This document shows, piece by piece, positions 44,975-56,026 of a DNA stretch of 64,000 nucleotides. The stretch is taken from assembly GCA_036867785.1 (NCBI GenBank), contig CP145428.1, positions 434,001-498,000 on the forward strand, written 5' to 3'. The notes under the pieces were generated by a model, which made no database searches, had not been told where the DNA came from, and saw only the letters and a list, made by a program, of their open reading frames with translations. Source of the DNA: Plasmodiophora brassicae (lineage: Eukaryota > Endomyxa: Phytomyxea > Phytomyxea > Plasmodiophorida). Each line of letters starts with the position of its first letter. Positions within the stretch are counted from its first letter, which is position 1. Both the position numbers and the translations under genes were made by a program.

Positions 44975-45120
44975 AATCGTCAAAATCGCCGATGTCGATG
45001 CCTCTCGAGGTCGCGTATTCGTGAACCTAGACGATATCCTACCCCTGTAGGTTCACGAATACGCGACCTCGAGAGGCATCGACATCGGGCGATTTTGACG
45101 ATTTCATGTCGTCGCGAAAC
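44958..45120. repeat. Inverted repeat D, arms 72-73 bp, spacer 18 bp
   Basis: The left arm 44958-45029 and right arm 45048-45120 are reverse complements with one single-base length difference. It forms a near-perfect cruciform or hairpin. Confidence 0.95.
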
Positions 45121-45603
45121 AGGACAAACTTCGGCGTCGCCTCTGTCGCTCATCTGCGGAGGCACCTCCTCGACGTCGGCCTAGCCGTACCTTTCCTGAC
45201 TTATCGTGTATGTTCCGAGGGCCATATCTGGCCAGCGGACACGAACGCGCCTGGTAACGCTGGCTGTGCTACGTACTTCGGAGCCATATCCTTATTTCTC
45301 GCGGATCCTCTTCCTCCAATCGCTGTTCCGGTCCAAAGCGTTTGCTCAACAGTTGAACGAAGAATACGCTAGACATATCAGTCAACTCGACGAGCCAGCC
45401 GATGCCTTCCGTGACTGGACCGACGGGGCATACTTCTCTGTGCGTTATGCCGATTTCATGCGGCGGTGCATGCGATTCGATGAGTTCCCTCTGGCACTTT
45501 CGTCAATGATTGACGGTGCGGATGTCCTCAGATGGGGATCAAGATCGGTTGTACCGCTCAGGTTGTTCTGGGGTTGCCAGCAGCTGTCCGTTGCAACGTT
45601 GGG
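45121..45603 (+). mobile_element. Possible continuation of the interrupted element gene
   Basis: Open frames give SVAHLRRHLLDVGLAVPFLT and then YARHISQLDEPADAFRDWTD, FSVRYADFMRRC. The latter recalls transposases of the vertebrate/protist KDZ-like group in wording, but weakly. It is placed here because it follows the acidic frame across inverted repeat D. Confidence 0.3.
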
Positions 45604-46478
45604 CTGATGCAACCGGTCTTCTTGGTCCCAAATATTGCCAAAGCCCATCGACGGAATTTTCTTCGCCTAGATGCATTTGAGCTGAACATAATGTATCATT
45701 ATGGGTTTGTAGTATACGATGCATTCAAGTCCTCTCGTCAAGTGGTTCGTTGCACGTTTGCTTCGATGGTAATGGCAACCGCTCTATGTCTAACGGCATA
45801 TCTGATGTATCGAATAGGTGATGGACTACGTCGAATTTTGTACCGTTACGCATACATGCCAGAGCGGGAAACTCGATTCCTGCAACAGATGTCACGTCAG
45901 ACGCAGAAGAGTTCGTTCATGTGGCGCTTCGAAGTATCCAGGGTTGTTTCTATATGCCAGTGCAGATGTTCAACATTCCGTAAGTATTAAAATATCCCGA
46001 AGACGTGCATCTGACATATGTGTTGCTAGGGCTCCGAGAAGTATGCCGCGTTTCTACAAAGGGACGAGGGTATGAGTCAGATGAGCGCCCCGCTGATCTC
46101 CGGACGCTCTAAGAGCTTCGCTCGCTGCACTGGCATATGGAAACAACCCTGGACATTTCGAAGCGCCGCACGAACGAACTCTTCTGCGTCTGACGTGGCA
46201 TCTGTTGCAAGAGTCGAGTTTCCCGCTCTGGCATGTATGCGTAACGGTACAAAATTCGACGTAGACCATCACCTATTCGATATATCAGATCTGCCGTTAG
46301 ACATAGAGCGGTTGCCATTACCATCGAAGCAAACGTGCAACGAACCACTTGACGAGAGGACTTGAATGCATCGTATACCACAATCCCACAATGATACATT
46401 ACATGCATCTAGGCGAGGAAAATTCCGCCGATGGGATTTGGCAATATTTGGATCAACAAACGGCCCGATGCATCAGCC
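45604..46478. repeat. Inverted repeat E, arms about 365 bp, spacer about 145 bp
   Basis: The left arm (about 45604-45965) and right arm (about 46110-46478) are reverse complements at roughly 90% by eye. Both code, on opposite strands, for the same peptide (VVYDAFKSSRQVVRCTFASM; RIGDGLRRILYRYAYMPERE). The divergence makes it older than repeats A, C and D. Confidence 0.8.
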
Positions 46479-47602
46479 CAGGGACTATGTTGCGACGTCC
46501 TGCGACATCTACCGGCGATGTAAGACGCCGCGTCACAAACCTGCTGGCCTGCTTACTCTGCTACCACTCCCGACAGGACTCAGGTCGTCCGTTTCGATGG
46601 ACTTTATCGTCAAACTTCCACGATCCAACGGGTTCTACTCGATTCTGGTGCTTGTCGATCGTTATTCTAAGATGGCGCACTTCATCCCATGTAACGAGTC
46701 GACGACGGTGTCCCAGCTGGCGGACCTATTCCTTTGCAGAGTCTTCCGTTTGCACGGTCTGCCGACAGACGTCGTCTCCGACAGGGGACCCCAGTTCATA
46801 TTGATATCCAAATCTTGGAAGCAACGGCGCGTCACCCAGAATCCGATGGCCAAAACAGGACGAGTCAACCAGATCCTCGAGCAGACCTGCGAAACTACGT
46901 CAACTTCCAGCGCGATGATTGGGCCTCTTGGTTGCCCATCGCCGAGTTCGCGTACAATGACGCCTGTCATTCATCGACGGGGATGTCCGCGTTCTTCGCC
47001 AATTACGGGTACCACCCGGCGTTTCACGACCTACGACCGCGAACCTCTGCATCGTCGAACCCGTACCCGCTGCGCACAGTGCTGAAGTCTGGAACCTGTC
47101 TCACGCGGTCCACGCGATGAAGCGATTCGCCGATGCCCATCGCAGCCCGCTCCCGTACGTCCTACAAGCCCGGCGATCTGGACATATGCTACGAAAGGGG
47201 GCCTTACGAACGGGACGACCCTGTGACAAACTCGACGTCCGCATGTTAGGACGTCCATACCCGGTCGCGAGAGTCATCAACGCCGTTGCGTACGAGCTCG
47301 AGCTGCCGCCAACCTGTCGGATCCATAATGTGTTCCATGCGTCCCTTCTAAAACCGTACGTCGCCAGTGCCATACCCGGACGCCACCAGCCGCCACCGGA
47401 TCCCATCATGGTCGCCGGGGAGGCGGAACACCTCTACCTGGACAAGAACGTCCTGGACTCAAGGTACAGACGGGGGCGCATTCAGTGTTTGATCGACTGG
47501 GAGGGCTACCCGCCGTCAGAGAGGACATGGGAACCGGCCGGGGAACGCTTCGCGGCACGGGAGGGAGGGAGGGATCAAACAATCACAGAATTCCACGATT
47601 AA

Positions 47603-49380
47603 CCCTTTATGGCTTCGGAGTTTTCGACGCAATCGTGTCGCATATAGAAACTGCAATAACTTTTTGAATATCGCATGTAGAAACGTCCGACCAACAGATT
47701 CGAATAGAACACGACGCGAGGAGCATACAGATGGTTTCAGCCCATCCAGACGACAATTATAACAAAAGTTAGATTATGCGGAAAGTCGCTTCGACACGAT
47801 CGCGTCGCTAATTTGGGCAAGCCATAACTTTATATGTAGCTGTCCAAATGGAACAGCTTTAACGGGAGCTGGTGCCACAGATCATGAGAGCGCGGCGGTA
47901 TGCCGCGTCAAGGCCGTCCGGATTCCTGGATCACACACGGTTGGCGAGTTCCGAGCACCCACGGGGTTCCTCGACGAGACCGGCTAGGAAAGGCGTTAGC
48001 TCCGGGTTTCTCGCGTGCGACAAGTGCATACGCTATGCCAAGCGGAAAGTGGTCGCCAAAGCTCACGAATTATCCGATGCCGATGCCCGAGCCGAGGTGA
48101 CGGAGGCGAAGTCGCGTTCATATCGGCCGAGTTCCGCTGTGGTTGACGCGATAGACACGCCGCAAAGGGTGATAACGAACGAAACCTCAACAATGTCGCC
48201 GTTCAAGATCAGTCCGCTCATTAGAGTGCATATTACGTTCCTGTTATTTAGGTCAAACCCATGCACAGGACAACAGCGAGCCACTCTCTCAGTCCCTGCA
48301 GTAGTCAACGGTCGCCAATCGCGGTATATACGTACTTGACCTGTGCAGCATAGATGTTCGTACAACGTACAATCGTATTCAGCATGGACGTATCCAGGAA
48401 CTGCCCAAAGATCAAGTGGACGGCGTCGTGCTCACTTAGTGTGTCCACGCCTTCGAACTTCGTGCGGGGCGGACCCGTACGTACTGGCACGGCTCAGAAA
48501 CTCTGGAATATCTAGCAGGAACGTTCCGTCCTAGATACTCTCTGGATGTTCGATATTCCACCCGTATACGTTCATCTACAAGGTCGCCAGCTAGCGCCAG
48601 TATCGCAGAGACCAACGTGTACGCGAATACGATGCCCATGACCGTCCAATTGAACAACGCCAGATCCATCGTTATCATCGGCGCCGTCATCATCGGAAGC
48701 GTCAACCTCGACTGGCTGGGCCTCGTACGGATCTGGATTGGATTCTGAGCCGTCAGAGTCGGTTTCTGGCGCAAAGACGTGAAGCACTTCGCCTCTATCG
48801 ACTTGGTCCACTCCGATGTCGTCGTCAGCATGACCCTCACCGACATCTTGGGCGTTATCTGCGACATCAAGGACCAGTGAGCAAATCTGTCGCGACTTGA
48901 ACATTGCCTATTACCTCCTAGAGGTGTACGGTTAGGAGCTGGAGCTGCTGGTGCGCTGCCACTGCCTGCCAGAGATGGATCTCCCGCAGGACCTCCGCCT
49001 GACCCCTTCCGCGACGAACATGTCATGCGATTGTGACCGAGCGCCTTGCAATACGAGCACTTGTACTGTCGTCTGGGTATGCCAGCATCCCCTCCGACAT
49101 CTGCTGCGCCGGCCATTGTGCTTTGACCTACAGTACGCTCAGAATTTGGCGGGACTGCTTTTGACCAGTCCTAGACACGATCGTGACTAACTTTCAATGT
49201 CCGATAACTTTTCATGGAATTTTGATAGGAAGTTATAATTTCGTTTATTTGGAGAAATGCATGGTCGGGTCGCCCAGTAAAATTTTCAGATGCGAATAAC
49301 CTCACCAGTCTGCGCAATGAATGTCAGAAAATCGAAATCCCGAATTTGCGACGCAATTGTGTCGCAAAAACGGTAAAGGG
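47603..49380 (-). mobile_element. piggyBac element with TTAA duplication, internally shortened
   Basis: The ends are inverted repeats starting CCCTTTA (left 47603, right 49380 on the other strand), with a subterminal GCGAC(A/G)CAAT-type palindrome near each end. A direct TTAA duplication, the piggyBac target site, flanks both (47599-47602 and 49381-49384). Inside is a minus-strand transposase fragment. At 1778 bp it is shorter than autonomous elements. It sits exactly at the end of the chromovirus integrase frame, so it is younger than that fossil. Confidence 0.85.
48240..49116 (-). CDS. piggyBac transposase, N-terminal fragment
   Basis: Spliced pieces read, in order: a zinc-knuckle-like start (YKCSYCKALGHNRMTC), an acidic stretch (PVEVDASDDDGADDNDG), and the start of the DDE_Tnp_1_7 domain (RTKFEGVDTLSEHDAVHLIF then TSMLNTIVRCTNIYAAQ). 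After a short intron comes GLREWLAVVLCMGLT, where the frame ends. The catalytic Asp residues of the transposase lie further on and are missing, so the element could only move with enzyme supplied from elsewhere. Confidence 0.6.
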
Positions 49381-49500
49381 TTAAAGGAGCTACTACCGGG
49401 GGGATCCAGCTTCAAGAATTATTACTAGTCCATTCATGTTAGACCAGACGGGGAGGTGGCGACGGAGGTGCACGCGAAAATGTGCTGTTCGTTTTGATTG

Positions 49501-50908
49501 CGGCTGGTGAGTTGTCATGTGACAACGGTTCCAAAAAGTGAATGCTAAAAATCTTAAAGCGCTCTGCGCAACGGTTGCAGGTAGTAAAAGGCGACTTGCA
49601 AATTCCGTTACGCAAAGCAAAGATGGCTTCTTGGCGTTGTCGCTTTGGCACTATATAGCACCGGTCTGGCGGACTCCGCTTATGGGCCTCATCACGCAAT
49701 GTGGGCCAACGTGTTCGCGTCCGCTCGGTGTGGTCTTTACTTCCACGCGTCACCTCACGCCGAGCACGCTGCCGAAACGGATCCAATACGCTTCGATCGC
49801 TCGCGCTTCAGTTCCATATGCCATTCTCCCGACTCTTCTATCAGCGCTACGCTCCCGAGTTAGGACGCGACACGGTTGTCACGACGCTGTCATAACATCC
49901 CCGCGCGATCAAGATCGGAGGAAGACGTTCGTCACCCTCGTGCAAATTTTGTTTGTCCAGTAGACGTCGTGTCACGGATCTTGCTCTGCTCTTGCACCTT
50001 TCTATTTACCAAATGCCAAACGGCCCGGATGTATTATCAGTTACGTTATCTGAAGTCTATTGGATCGTTGCAGAATAGCCTAACAAGCACCGCTCAATCC
50101 TGCGTACGATCTGCAGTACTGCAAGAGCTATCCGTCCAGTTTGGGCCGCGCGCATGTCACACCACCCTCATGTAGCATCCAGCTGGTCGATCGCAAACTA
50201 GCCTTCCCAAAGGCCAGGGATTCCAGGGTACTATCCCCAATTCAGTTTCGGTGGCAAATGGCCCGAGTTGAATCTCTGGGGGCTCCGGCATCTGGCGAAC
50301 GGTCCCGTTTCAACGGGCGCGCCGGCATTGACTTCCGTGCACTGCATGATTGTAGCCGATGTCCGCAGACGTGTGATATCCGATCGGACCAAGCTTCTCG
50401 AGCTTCGGTACCGCCCCGTTCTCGAATGATCCACACGACTCCAGCCGATTGTGACCGTCTGCCCACGAGTGGCGCGCGACGCTACCCCACAACATCGCGT
50501 ACAGCGGATCCCTGCGTCAACAAAGCGCAGCGCCCCCGCGGTCCGGACCGGTCGCTCCGCGGAGTGCGTGGCGGAGTCGGGGATTCCGTGCGGAGCGTCC
50601 GTCGCGGGCGCGGCCGCGGGGCCTCCGCAAAAAGCGTCGGCCGTCTGCGTCGTCGTTGTTGTCTGTTCTTTTTGGGGCAGGGCTGGCCGTCGCGACGGAT
50701 TTGGAACGGCGGTCGTCGGTCATTTGGCGAATTGATTCGTGTCGGGCTGGGGACGTGGGTCGTCGGACCGTACCGAGCGGGCGCCAACCGTTTGATCAAA
50801 TCAGCAGCAGCGCGCGAGACGCCTCGGACACCCTGTATGATTGTGCGATCGGGCGGTTCACGACGACGACGACGACTGGACGAGCGGCACGTGTAAGGGT
50901 GATGCGCA
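49501..50908. other. Gene-poor stretch
   Basis: No family is recognised on either strand. It may hold the decayed 3' end of the chromovirus and the promoter of the PRL gene. GC rises sharply after about 50450. Confidence 0.4.
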
Positions 50909-51421
50909 ATGTCGAACGCTGCCGCTGCCCCGGGCAGTGCTGGTAATCGCCCGTCGCTGATCGAGCACCACAACTACCGATTCCTGATCATGGATGCGCC
51001 CACGGACACGAACCTCGCCGCCTACGTCGAACAGCTCAAGAAGTTCGAGGTCGGCGTCGTTGTGCGCGCCTGCGAACCTACGTACTCGTCGGTGCCGCTG
51101 AAGCAGAACGGCATCGACGTTCTGGAACTACCATTTCCCGATGGGGACCCGCCGCCGAACGAGGTCGTCGACCAGTGGCTGGACCTGGTCCAGAAGACGT
51201 TCGAGTCGCCCGGGAAGACCATCGCCGTCCACTGTGTGGCGGGCCTGGGGCGCGCCCCGGTCCTCGTCGCCATTGCGCTGATCGAGAAGGGCATGGACCC
51301 GTACGATGCCATCGAGTTCATCCGGCAGAAACGACGCGGCGCCATTAACTCCCGCCAGGTCACGTTCCTGTCCCAGTACCGACGCAGACGCGGCCAGTCC
51401 TGCTTCTGCGTTATCCAATGA
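50909..51421 (+). CDS. PTP4A: PRL-type protein tyrosine phosphatase with CAAX box
   Basis: A single exon of 170 residues. The fold and wording follow PRL-1/2/3: HHNYRFLIMDAPTDTNLAAY, VVVRACEPTYSSVPLKQNGI, LPFPDGDPPPNEVVDQWLDL, the WPD-like loop (FPDG), the active site HCVAGLGRAP (catalytic Cys and Arg) and FIRQKRRGAINSRQ. The tail is polybasic (RRRRGQS) and ends CVIQ, a CAAX prenylation signal. The protein is therefore held on plasma membrane and endosomes, where PRLs control CNNM magnesium transporters and growth signalling. Confidence 0.93.
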   Translation: MSNAAAAPGSAGNRPSLIEHHNYRFLIMDAPTDTNLAAYVEQLKKFEVGVVVRACEPTYSSVPLKQNGIDVLELPFPDGDPPPNEVVDQWLDLVQKTFESPGKTIAVHCVAGLGRAPVLVAIALIEKGMDPYDAIEFIRQKRRGAINSRQVTFLSQYRRRRGQSCFCVIQ

Positions 51422-51899
51422 TGATCGACACCAGCCCACCGGGTCGTAATGCCGAACGAGCGCGCCCAGGTCGAACACAATGCGAGAATATATAACCACA
51501 TTTCTATGTGCATTTGCATGTTCTTCCCCCGACGCCCTGGGAAGAATCGTCTGCGTGTTGCGGCTGTCGGCCAATCCATCTGCTCATTGGTAAACAGACC
51601 GTGAACGGGTCACCACCTGATCATTTCCGTCTGTCCCACGGTGTCACTGATCTCCAATGCCGCCAACATGGACCCTGGCAAACGATGCGCCGCTTCCATT
51701 CCAGCGTCTACGCGCGGTCGACACGGATCAGGTTTGGATCGTCGTCCGGTCGGGCAAACCGCGCAGGATGGGCGTGCCCCCGCGCGACCATCGCCGACCG
51801 GACTTTTGCGGGACTGTTGCGGAGATTGGCGGATTGCGCGGCACGGCGCACGCCCATTGTAGGAGACACGATACCTAATCGCATCGGCGCGTAATCCCG

Positions 51900-52193
51900 A
51901 TGCAGCTAGCGCTGATGGTGATCGCCCACGTCATCGCTGGGGTCGCCTGTGCCGGCCCGGCGTTCCGCTGGTCGTCGCGGGGTGACCTGATGACGTCACG
52001 CGACGTTCGTCGACGGCCCGACCGCTGGATGAAGGGCGACGCCTGCCTGGCCGAGAAGAACGGGGACCTGATCCCGTGTCGAGTGCGCGCCGTCTTGGGG
52101 TTCGGCGTCTTCCAGTTGGATAGCTCGCCCGTGGCGGAACGCGTTCGACTGGTCAAGGTGAGCGCGTCTACAAGTGGACAGTCGTCGACCTGA
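51900..52193 (+). CDS. Hypothetical small protein, Tudor-like wording
   Basis: An open frame of 97 codons with a hydrophobic start (MQLALMVIAHVIAGVACAGP), then WMKGDACLAEKNGDLIPCRV followed by GFGVFQLDSS. 'W..GD.C.A....G' recalls Tudor/SMN-like barrels, but the rest is short. It may end at a GTGAGC donor (52158) and continue into the large downstream gene; the phases tried did not fit. Confidence 0.35.
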   Translation: MQLALMVIAHVIAGVACAGPAFRWSSRGDLMTSRDVRRRPDRWMKGDACLAEKNGDLIPCRVRAVLGFGVFQLDSSPVAERVRLVKVSASTSGQSST

Positions 52194-52255
52194 TGGGAAC
52201 TGACACCGATCTGGCCTGCTCGTAGCCTGGTGCCGTAACCCGGGGCGTCTACAGT

Positions 52256-54055
52256 ATTCCGTCGGTCGATGCACTCGTGGAAACCATCGACAATCCTGAC
52301 GCCAACGTGAGCGCTGAGCAGCTCGTTTCCATCTTGAAGAGTCTAAACTTGACCATGGGTGGCGCTGACGGACGCCTCGTCGAGTCGGTCCTGTGGGGCA
52401 TCCGTAACCGTTTACTGTATGACGTGTTCGATGAGCTTGCGCCCGACGTCATTGTGCGCATCTTCGAGAGCTTCCGCACCCTCAACGAAGAATGGAGGAC
52501 GTATTTCCTGGAAGATCACTACCTCGGCTTGCTCGTCGAACTGTTCGAGGCGTTCGTGTTCGGCTGCATGGCTTTACCTGGGCAGGACCAACTGTATCGG
52601 AGGACCATCGTTACGGCGGTTGGGGCGATGACTTGTTTCGCCCGATGGTACCCCGCTTGGGAACGGTTGCAGGCGCTGGAATCGTTCGCCGCCTGCAAGG
52701 CCGCCGCCTCCGCAACGTCGCCCCGATGCCCATCATGGCCGAACCGGTTCATCGCGCGCTGGGCGGTACACCAATCCGTCGCCCAGGACGCTGTCGTCAA
52801 ATACGTGTCCGGCATTGTCCCGTTCCACCTGGACGAGATCGCGCCCCTGGAGCTGGCCGATTTCCTGACCACCCTTCGTCGAGCGGGCCGGCCCGTCCCG
52901 GACGCCATCGTCGGTCGTTTGTCTCGCATCGCGGCGTCATCGAACTCGACATCGGACCCGTTTGTCGTCATTCGATGCATGCTGTCTGCTCAGAGGCTAT
53001 ACCCCAAACGGCGCCTAGACCGGTTTACCACTTTCCTGAGGCGTGTGCCGGATGACCGGCTGGCTGAGATCCCGCTGGTGGAGGTCCTCGTTGGCCGAGC
53101 GTTCGGCGTCACACAATTCGACAACCGCACCATGTTGAAGCTGGATGCGGTCACTGACGGCCGGCTCGCGACCGACCTGCTCGCCGCCGAGTCGGCGCTC
53201 TGTCAGAGCCTGCGACGGCACCTGGGCGGGACGCCCTTGGTCCAGAACGAGTTCCGTCTGAGGGCCACCACCCGGAACGGTCTGTTCGGCAACGAAGTCC
53301 TATGGTCGACGAAGGCATGGATCCGGTACATGCAGACGGTGCTGCCTCTGATCGGCCCCCTGGACATCGTCGACGTCAGCACGGCCGACCTGCGGGTCTG
53401 GCTCGGCGACATCCTGACGCTGGCGCTTCCGCGCGGCAAGGTCGACCACCTCGTGACGCTCATCGAGTGGGCCATCATGGACGACGGTGATTTCTGGTGG
53501 CACATGCCCTACCTGTACTCGGCGGCCGTCCTGGTCGCCCGGACCGGGTTCCAGGTTCGTCCCGAAATCGTGGCCATGTTCAGGGCTGCGATCGTCAAGG
53601 CGCTGAACGCGACGGAAACGGCGACGGAGGGCGACGACCAGCCGCGCGCGCAGGCGCTTACGGCCGCCACGCCGCTCCTGTTCTCCGTCATGGCCATGAA
53701 CTTCACAGACGTGCAGTACGCCGTGCCGCCTGGCACCCGTCTGCCGAGCCACCTTGCGCGGGCGCTGGTCATTCAGCTGGACAGGATCAGCGAAGGCATC
53801 CGCACCCACCATTTGCACCTGCTGCTGCCGTCGGAGCCGTTGGCGTTCGCCAAGGGCGTCCTCCTCTCGATGATCAACTCGACGTCGGCCGACTGGGTCG
53901 ACGTCGACGATTCCATTAGCAGGCTCCAGGTAACACGTCCCTGGCGCCAACTCTGCTGCCTTCGGTGTCTGACACCAGGCGACGCAGGCAACGATATTGA
54001 GCATGGCCCGGCAAACCGTATACGTTCGCCGAGGTGTGCGAAGGTGGCGCGCTAG
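52256..54055 (+). CDS. Large helical protein of unknown family
   Basis: A nearly 1.7-kb open exon (about 52256-53930) with strong coding character: SVLWGIRNRLLYDVFDELAP, RTYFLEDHYLGLLVELFEAF, RRVPDDRLAEIPLVEVLVGR, LRVWLGDILTLALPRGKVDH, LLFSVMAMNFTDVQYAVPPG and LHLLLPSEPLAFAKGVLLSM. It is all helical with repeat-like units, reminiscent of HEAT/RAP-type helical repeats, but no named family is recognised. An intron probably starts at 53931 (GTAACACG). The start is not resolved: a splice acceptor at 52254 implies an upstream exon. The downstream part is uncertain. Confidence 0.55.
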   Translation: MPSVDALVETIDNPDANVSAEQLVSILKSLNLTMGGADGRLVESVLWGIRNRLLYDVFDELAPDVIVRIFESFRTLNEEWRTYFLEDHYLGLLVELFEAFVFGCMALPGQDQLYRRTIVTAVGAMTCFARWYPAWERLQALESFAACKAAASATSPRCPSWPNRFIARWAVHQSVAQDAVVKYVSGIVPFHLDEIAPLELADFLTTLRRAGRPVPDAIVGRLSRIAASSNSTSDPFVVIRCMLSAQRLYPKRRLDRFTTFLRRVPDDRLAEIPLVEVLVGRAFGVTQFDNRTMLKLDAVTDGRLATDLLAAESALCQSLRRHLGGTPLVQNEFRLRATTRNGLFGNEVLWSTKAWIRYMQTVLPLIGPLDIVDVSTADLRVWLGDILTLALPRGKVDHLVTLIEWAIMDDGDFWWHMPYLYSAAVLVARTGFQVRPEIVAMFRAAIVKALNATETATEGDDQPRAQALTAATPLLFSVMAMNFTDVQYAVPPGTRLPSHLARALVIQLDRISEGIRTHHLHLLLPSEPLAFAKGVLLSMINSTSADWVDVDDSISRLQVTRPWRQLCCLRCLTPGDAGNDIEHGPANRIRSPRCAKVAR

Positions 54056-54199
54056 GTCAACGTCAGGGCGTCAAAGCCACTCCCGCCGTCAGCAGTGGTT
54101 GACGGTCCTCGAGCAGTACCCGTCTCCTGGCTGTCTCTGGTCTGCCAAACGCGTTCTGGCGATGCCGTCGATGATCCCGTCGTCGAACCTCACACAACG

Positions 54200-54887
54200 C
54201 GTCTGCCCTGCACTCGTCCACAGGGCAACAAATCCTCGCAAGGCCGCTCATGAACCGGTGCTAGATCACGTTCCCGGACGTAGAACAGGGCCCGGACGTC
54301 CTGACGTCCCTGAAGCGCCGTCGATCGGACAGAGCCAGAGCCATGGCTGGCGTTGGTCGCTCGCCCGACGTACAGCGCTGCCGGTCCTCGTCGCTGCTGC
54401 AGCGTCCGGTCTGGCGTTGGCGGCGAGATCCCCGTTCCAAGGGCCCGTTCCAGATCGAAAACGAGCTCCTGCAAGGTCACTCGGACGGTGGATCGCACCC
54501 GCAGCCGTTGCCGCTGGGGGCATGGCCGTAGCCGCCCTGGCACCAAAGTCCCTCCCATGGCCGTCAGAGCCAGGTTGCCCAGAAGAACGAGGTTGCCCCA
54601 ACACACCCGCCGGAACACAGACGAAGGTCGACAGTACCGACCGCTGGCACGTGCAGGACTTCTGGTACGTGCAATGGGTCGTGCTTGCAGCGACCACTGC
54701 ATTGTCGGCGTGGGTGCTGGCCGGCGTCGTGCTCGAGATCGCGACGCACCCGTGTCGGCCGGTGGTCTACGAGCCCCCCGTCCACTGGGAACCGGACTTC
54801 GTCGACGGCCTCAGCGGCGCCGACTTCCTGCCCGCGCATGGGTGGCCGGCCGGCAACGGAGACCTCGTTCCCGCCCTAACCGGCTGA
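54200..54887 (+). CDS. Open frame with membrane segments, 3' exon or separate gene
   Basis: The plus frame holds three hydrophobic stretches (LPVLVAAAASGLALAA; IAPAAVAAGGMAVAAL; VVLAATTALSAWVLAGVVLE) and ends with PVHWEPDFVDGLSGADFLPA before a stop at 54885-54887. It could be the last part of the preceding gene or a separate small gene. The opposite strand is also open at 54190-54702. Confidence 0.35.
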
Positions 54888-55030
54888 AACCATGGTTAGA
54901 AATACAACGTATAACATCTCATGTGATGGACACGATCGTCCTGGCATCGTCAGTGACCGTCTGCAGGATATCCGGTCGAAAGGAGTACCCAGGCGTCATT
55001 CCGGCCCGACGCCAGCCGAGTTCGACCGTC

Positions 55031-56026
55031 ATGCCCGGGGGAAGAGACGTGTTCCCGCCCGAGGTGCTGTCGCCGGAGGCGCTGATGGGCCGGGCGGCGG
55101 ACGAGCTGGGCGAGACGGCCGAGAAGCGCGAGGCGGGGCTGGCGTACCTGCGGGAGCAGATGGCGTCGCACACCGATTCCGGCACGCTGTTCCGGTTCCC
55201 CGACGCCGACCGCGACCTGTTCCTGCTGGCGTTCCTGCGCGCCAAGAAGTACCGCCTGGCGGACGCGTTCAAGATGCTCGAGAACTTTGCCAGGACCCGG
55301 CAGCAGAACCCGGTACGGCGGCAACGTGTGCCCAGGCACCCGCTTCGGCACCTTACGACACTGCAGGACTGGTTCCTCGGCACGCCAGAGTCCTGCAGGG
55401 GCGTGATCGAATCGGGCATGACGGGCGTGTTCCCAGAGCGCGCCCCGGACGGTATGGGTCGCCCCTCGTTTCCGGTCCGCCTCTCGTAACGGCTGTGATC
55501 GGCACAGGGCGCGTCATCATCGGGATCTTCCCCGCGCGCCTGGACCGGACGCGCTTCTCGTTCCTGGAGCAGATGCAGGCGTCCGTCCTCGTGACGCTGT
55601 CGCTGCTGCAGAGCGAGGAGACGCAGGTCTGCGGCATGGTCTGCGTCGAGGACCTCGCCGGGTTCTCCCTGTCGTCCATGCCGCCCCACGCCGAGGCCAA
55701 ACGGCAAATGTCGTGGCAACGCGACTGCCTGCCGCTGCGAATGAAAGGCGAGCGGCTAGCATATTGCTGCGACGTCGCTGGGGCGCTGATGCACGCGCGC
55801 AGGCATCCACGTCGTCAACGCGCCGTGGTACGTGTCCGCGCTCGTCGCCATCGTCCGCCCGTTCATGAAGCGCAAGCTGCTGGAGCGGTTCCGGGTGCAC
55901 GCCGGCGACCTGTCCACGCTGCACGACCTCATCCCGAAGCGCGTGCTGAGCACCGAGTTCGGCGGCGAGCGCCCGTACGACCCGTCCGCCTGGCTGCGCT
56001 TCCACCAGGACAGATGTTCACAGTAA
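55031..56026 (+). CDS. CRAL-TRIO lipid-binding protein (TTPA/clavesin-like)
   Basis: Four exons (55031-55312, 55367-55451, 55508-55747, 55803-56026) join exactly to 276 residues. The CRAL-TRIO N-terminal helices (EKREAGLAYLREQMASHTDS; DLFLLAFLRAKKYRLADAFK) are followed by the lipid-binding domain (RVIIGIFPARLD; CGMVCVEDLAGFSLSSMPPH; GIHVVNAPWYVSALVAIVRP; LHDLIPKRVLSTEFGG). It carries a hydrophobic lipid or phosphoinositide between membranes. The third intron (55748-55802, 55 nt) has a GC-AG border: the expected K-G-I-H junction is made only with donor GCGAGC. A partial copy lies at 57960-58125. Confidence 0.85.

Larger units (their letters stand above)
46480..49500 (+). mobile_element. Fossil Ty3/Gypsy LTR retrotransposon (chromovirus)
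   Basis: This is the 3' part of a chromovirus pol gene: integrase core (MDFIVKLPRSNGFYSILVLV and RLHGLPTDVVSDRGPQF), the GPY-like module and a C-terminal chromodomain (NVLDSRYRRGRIQCLIDWEG) ending near 47602. A purine-rich stretch typical of the 3' polypurine tract appears after 49385, and an LTR may begin around 49410. Protease and reverse transcriptase are not seen. The copy is broken in several places and is interrupted by a piggyBac insertion. Confidence 0.75.

Noticed and set aside
51900-52260. Joining the small frame at 51900-52157 to the large helical gene by the GTGAGC donor and CTACAG acceptor
   Set aside because: The phases do not agree and the join runs into a stop.
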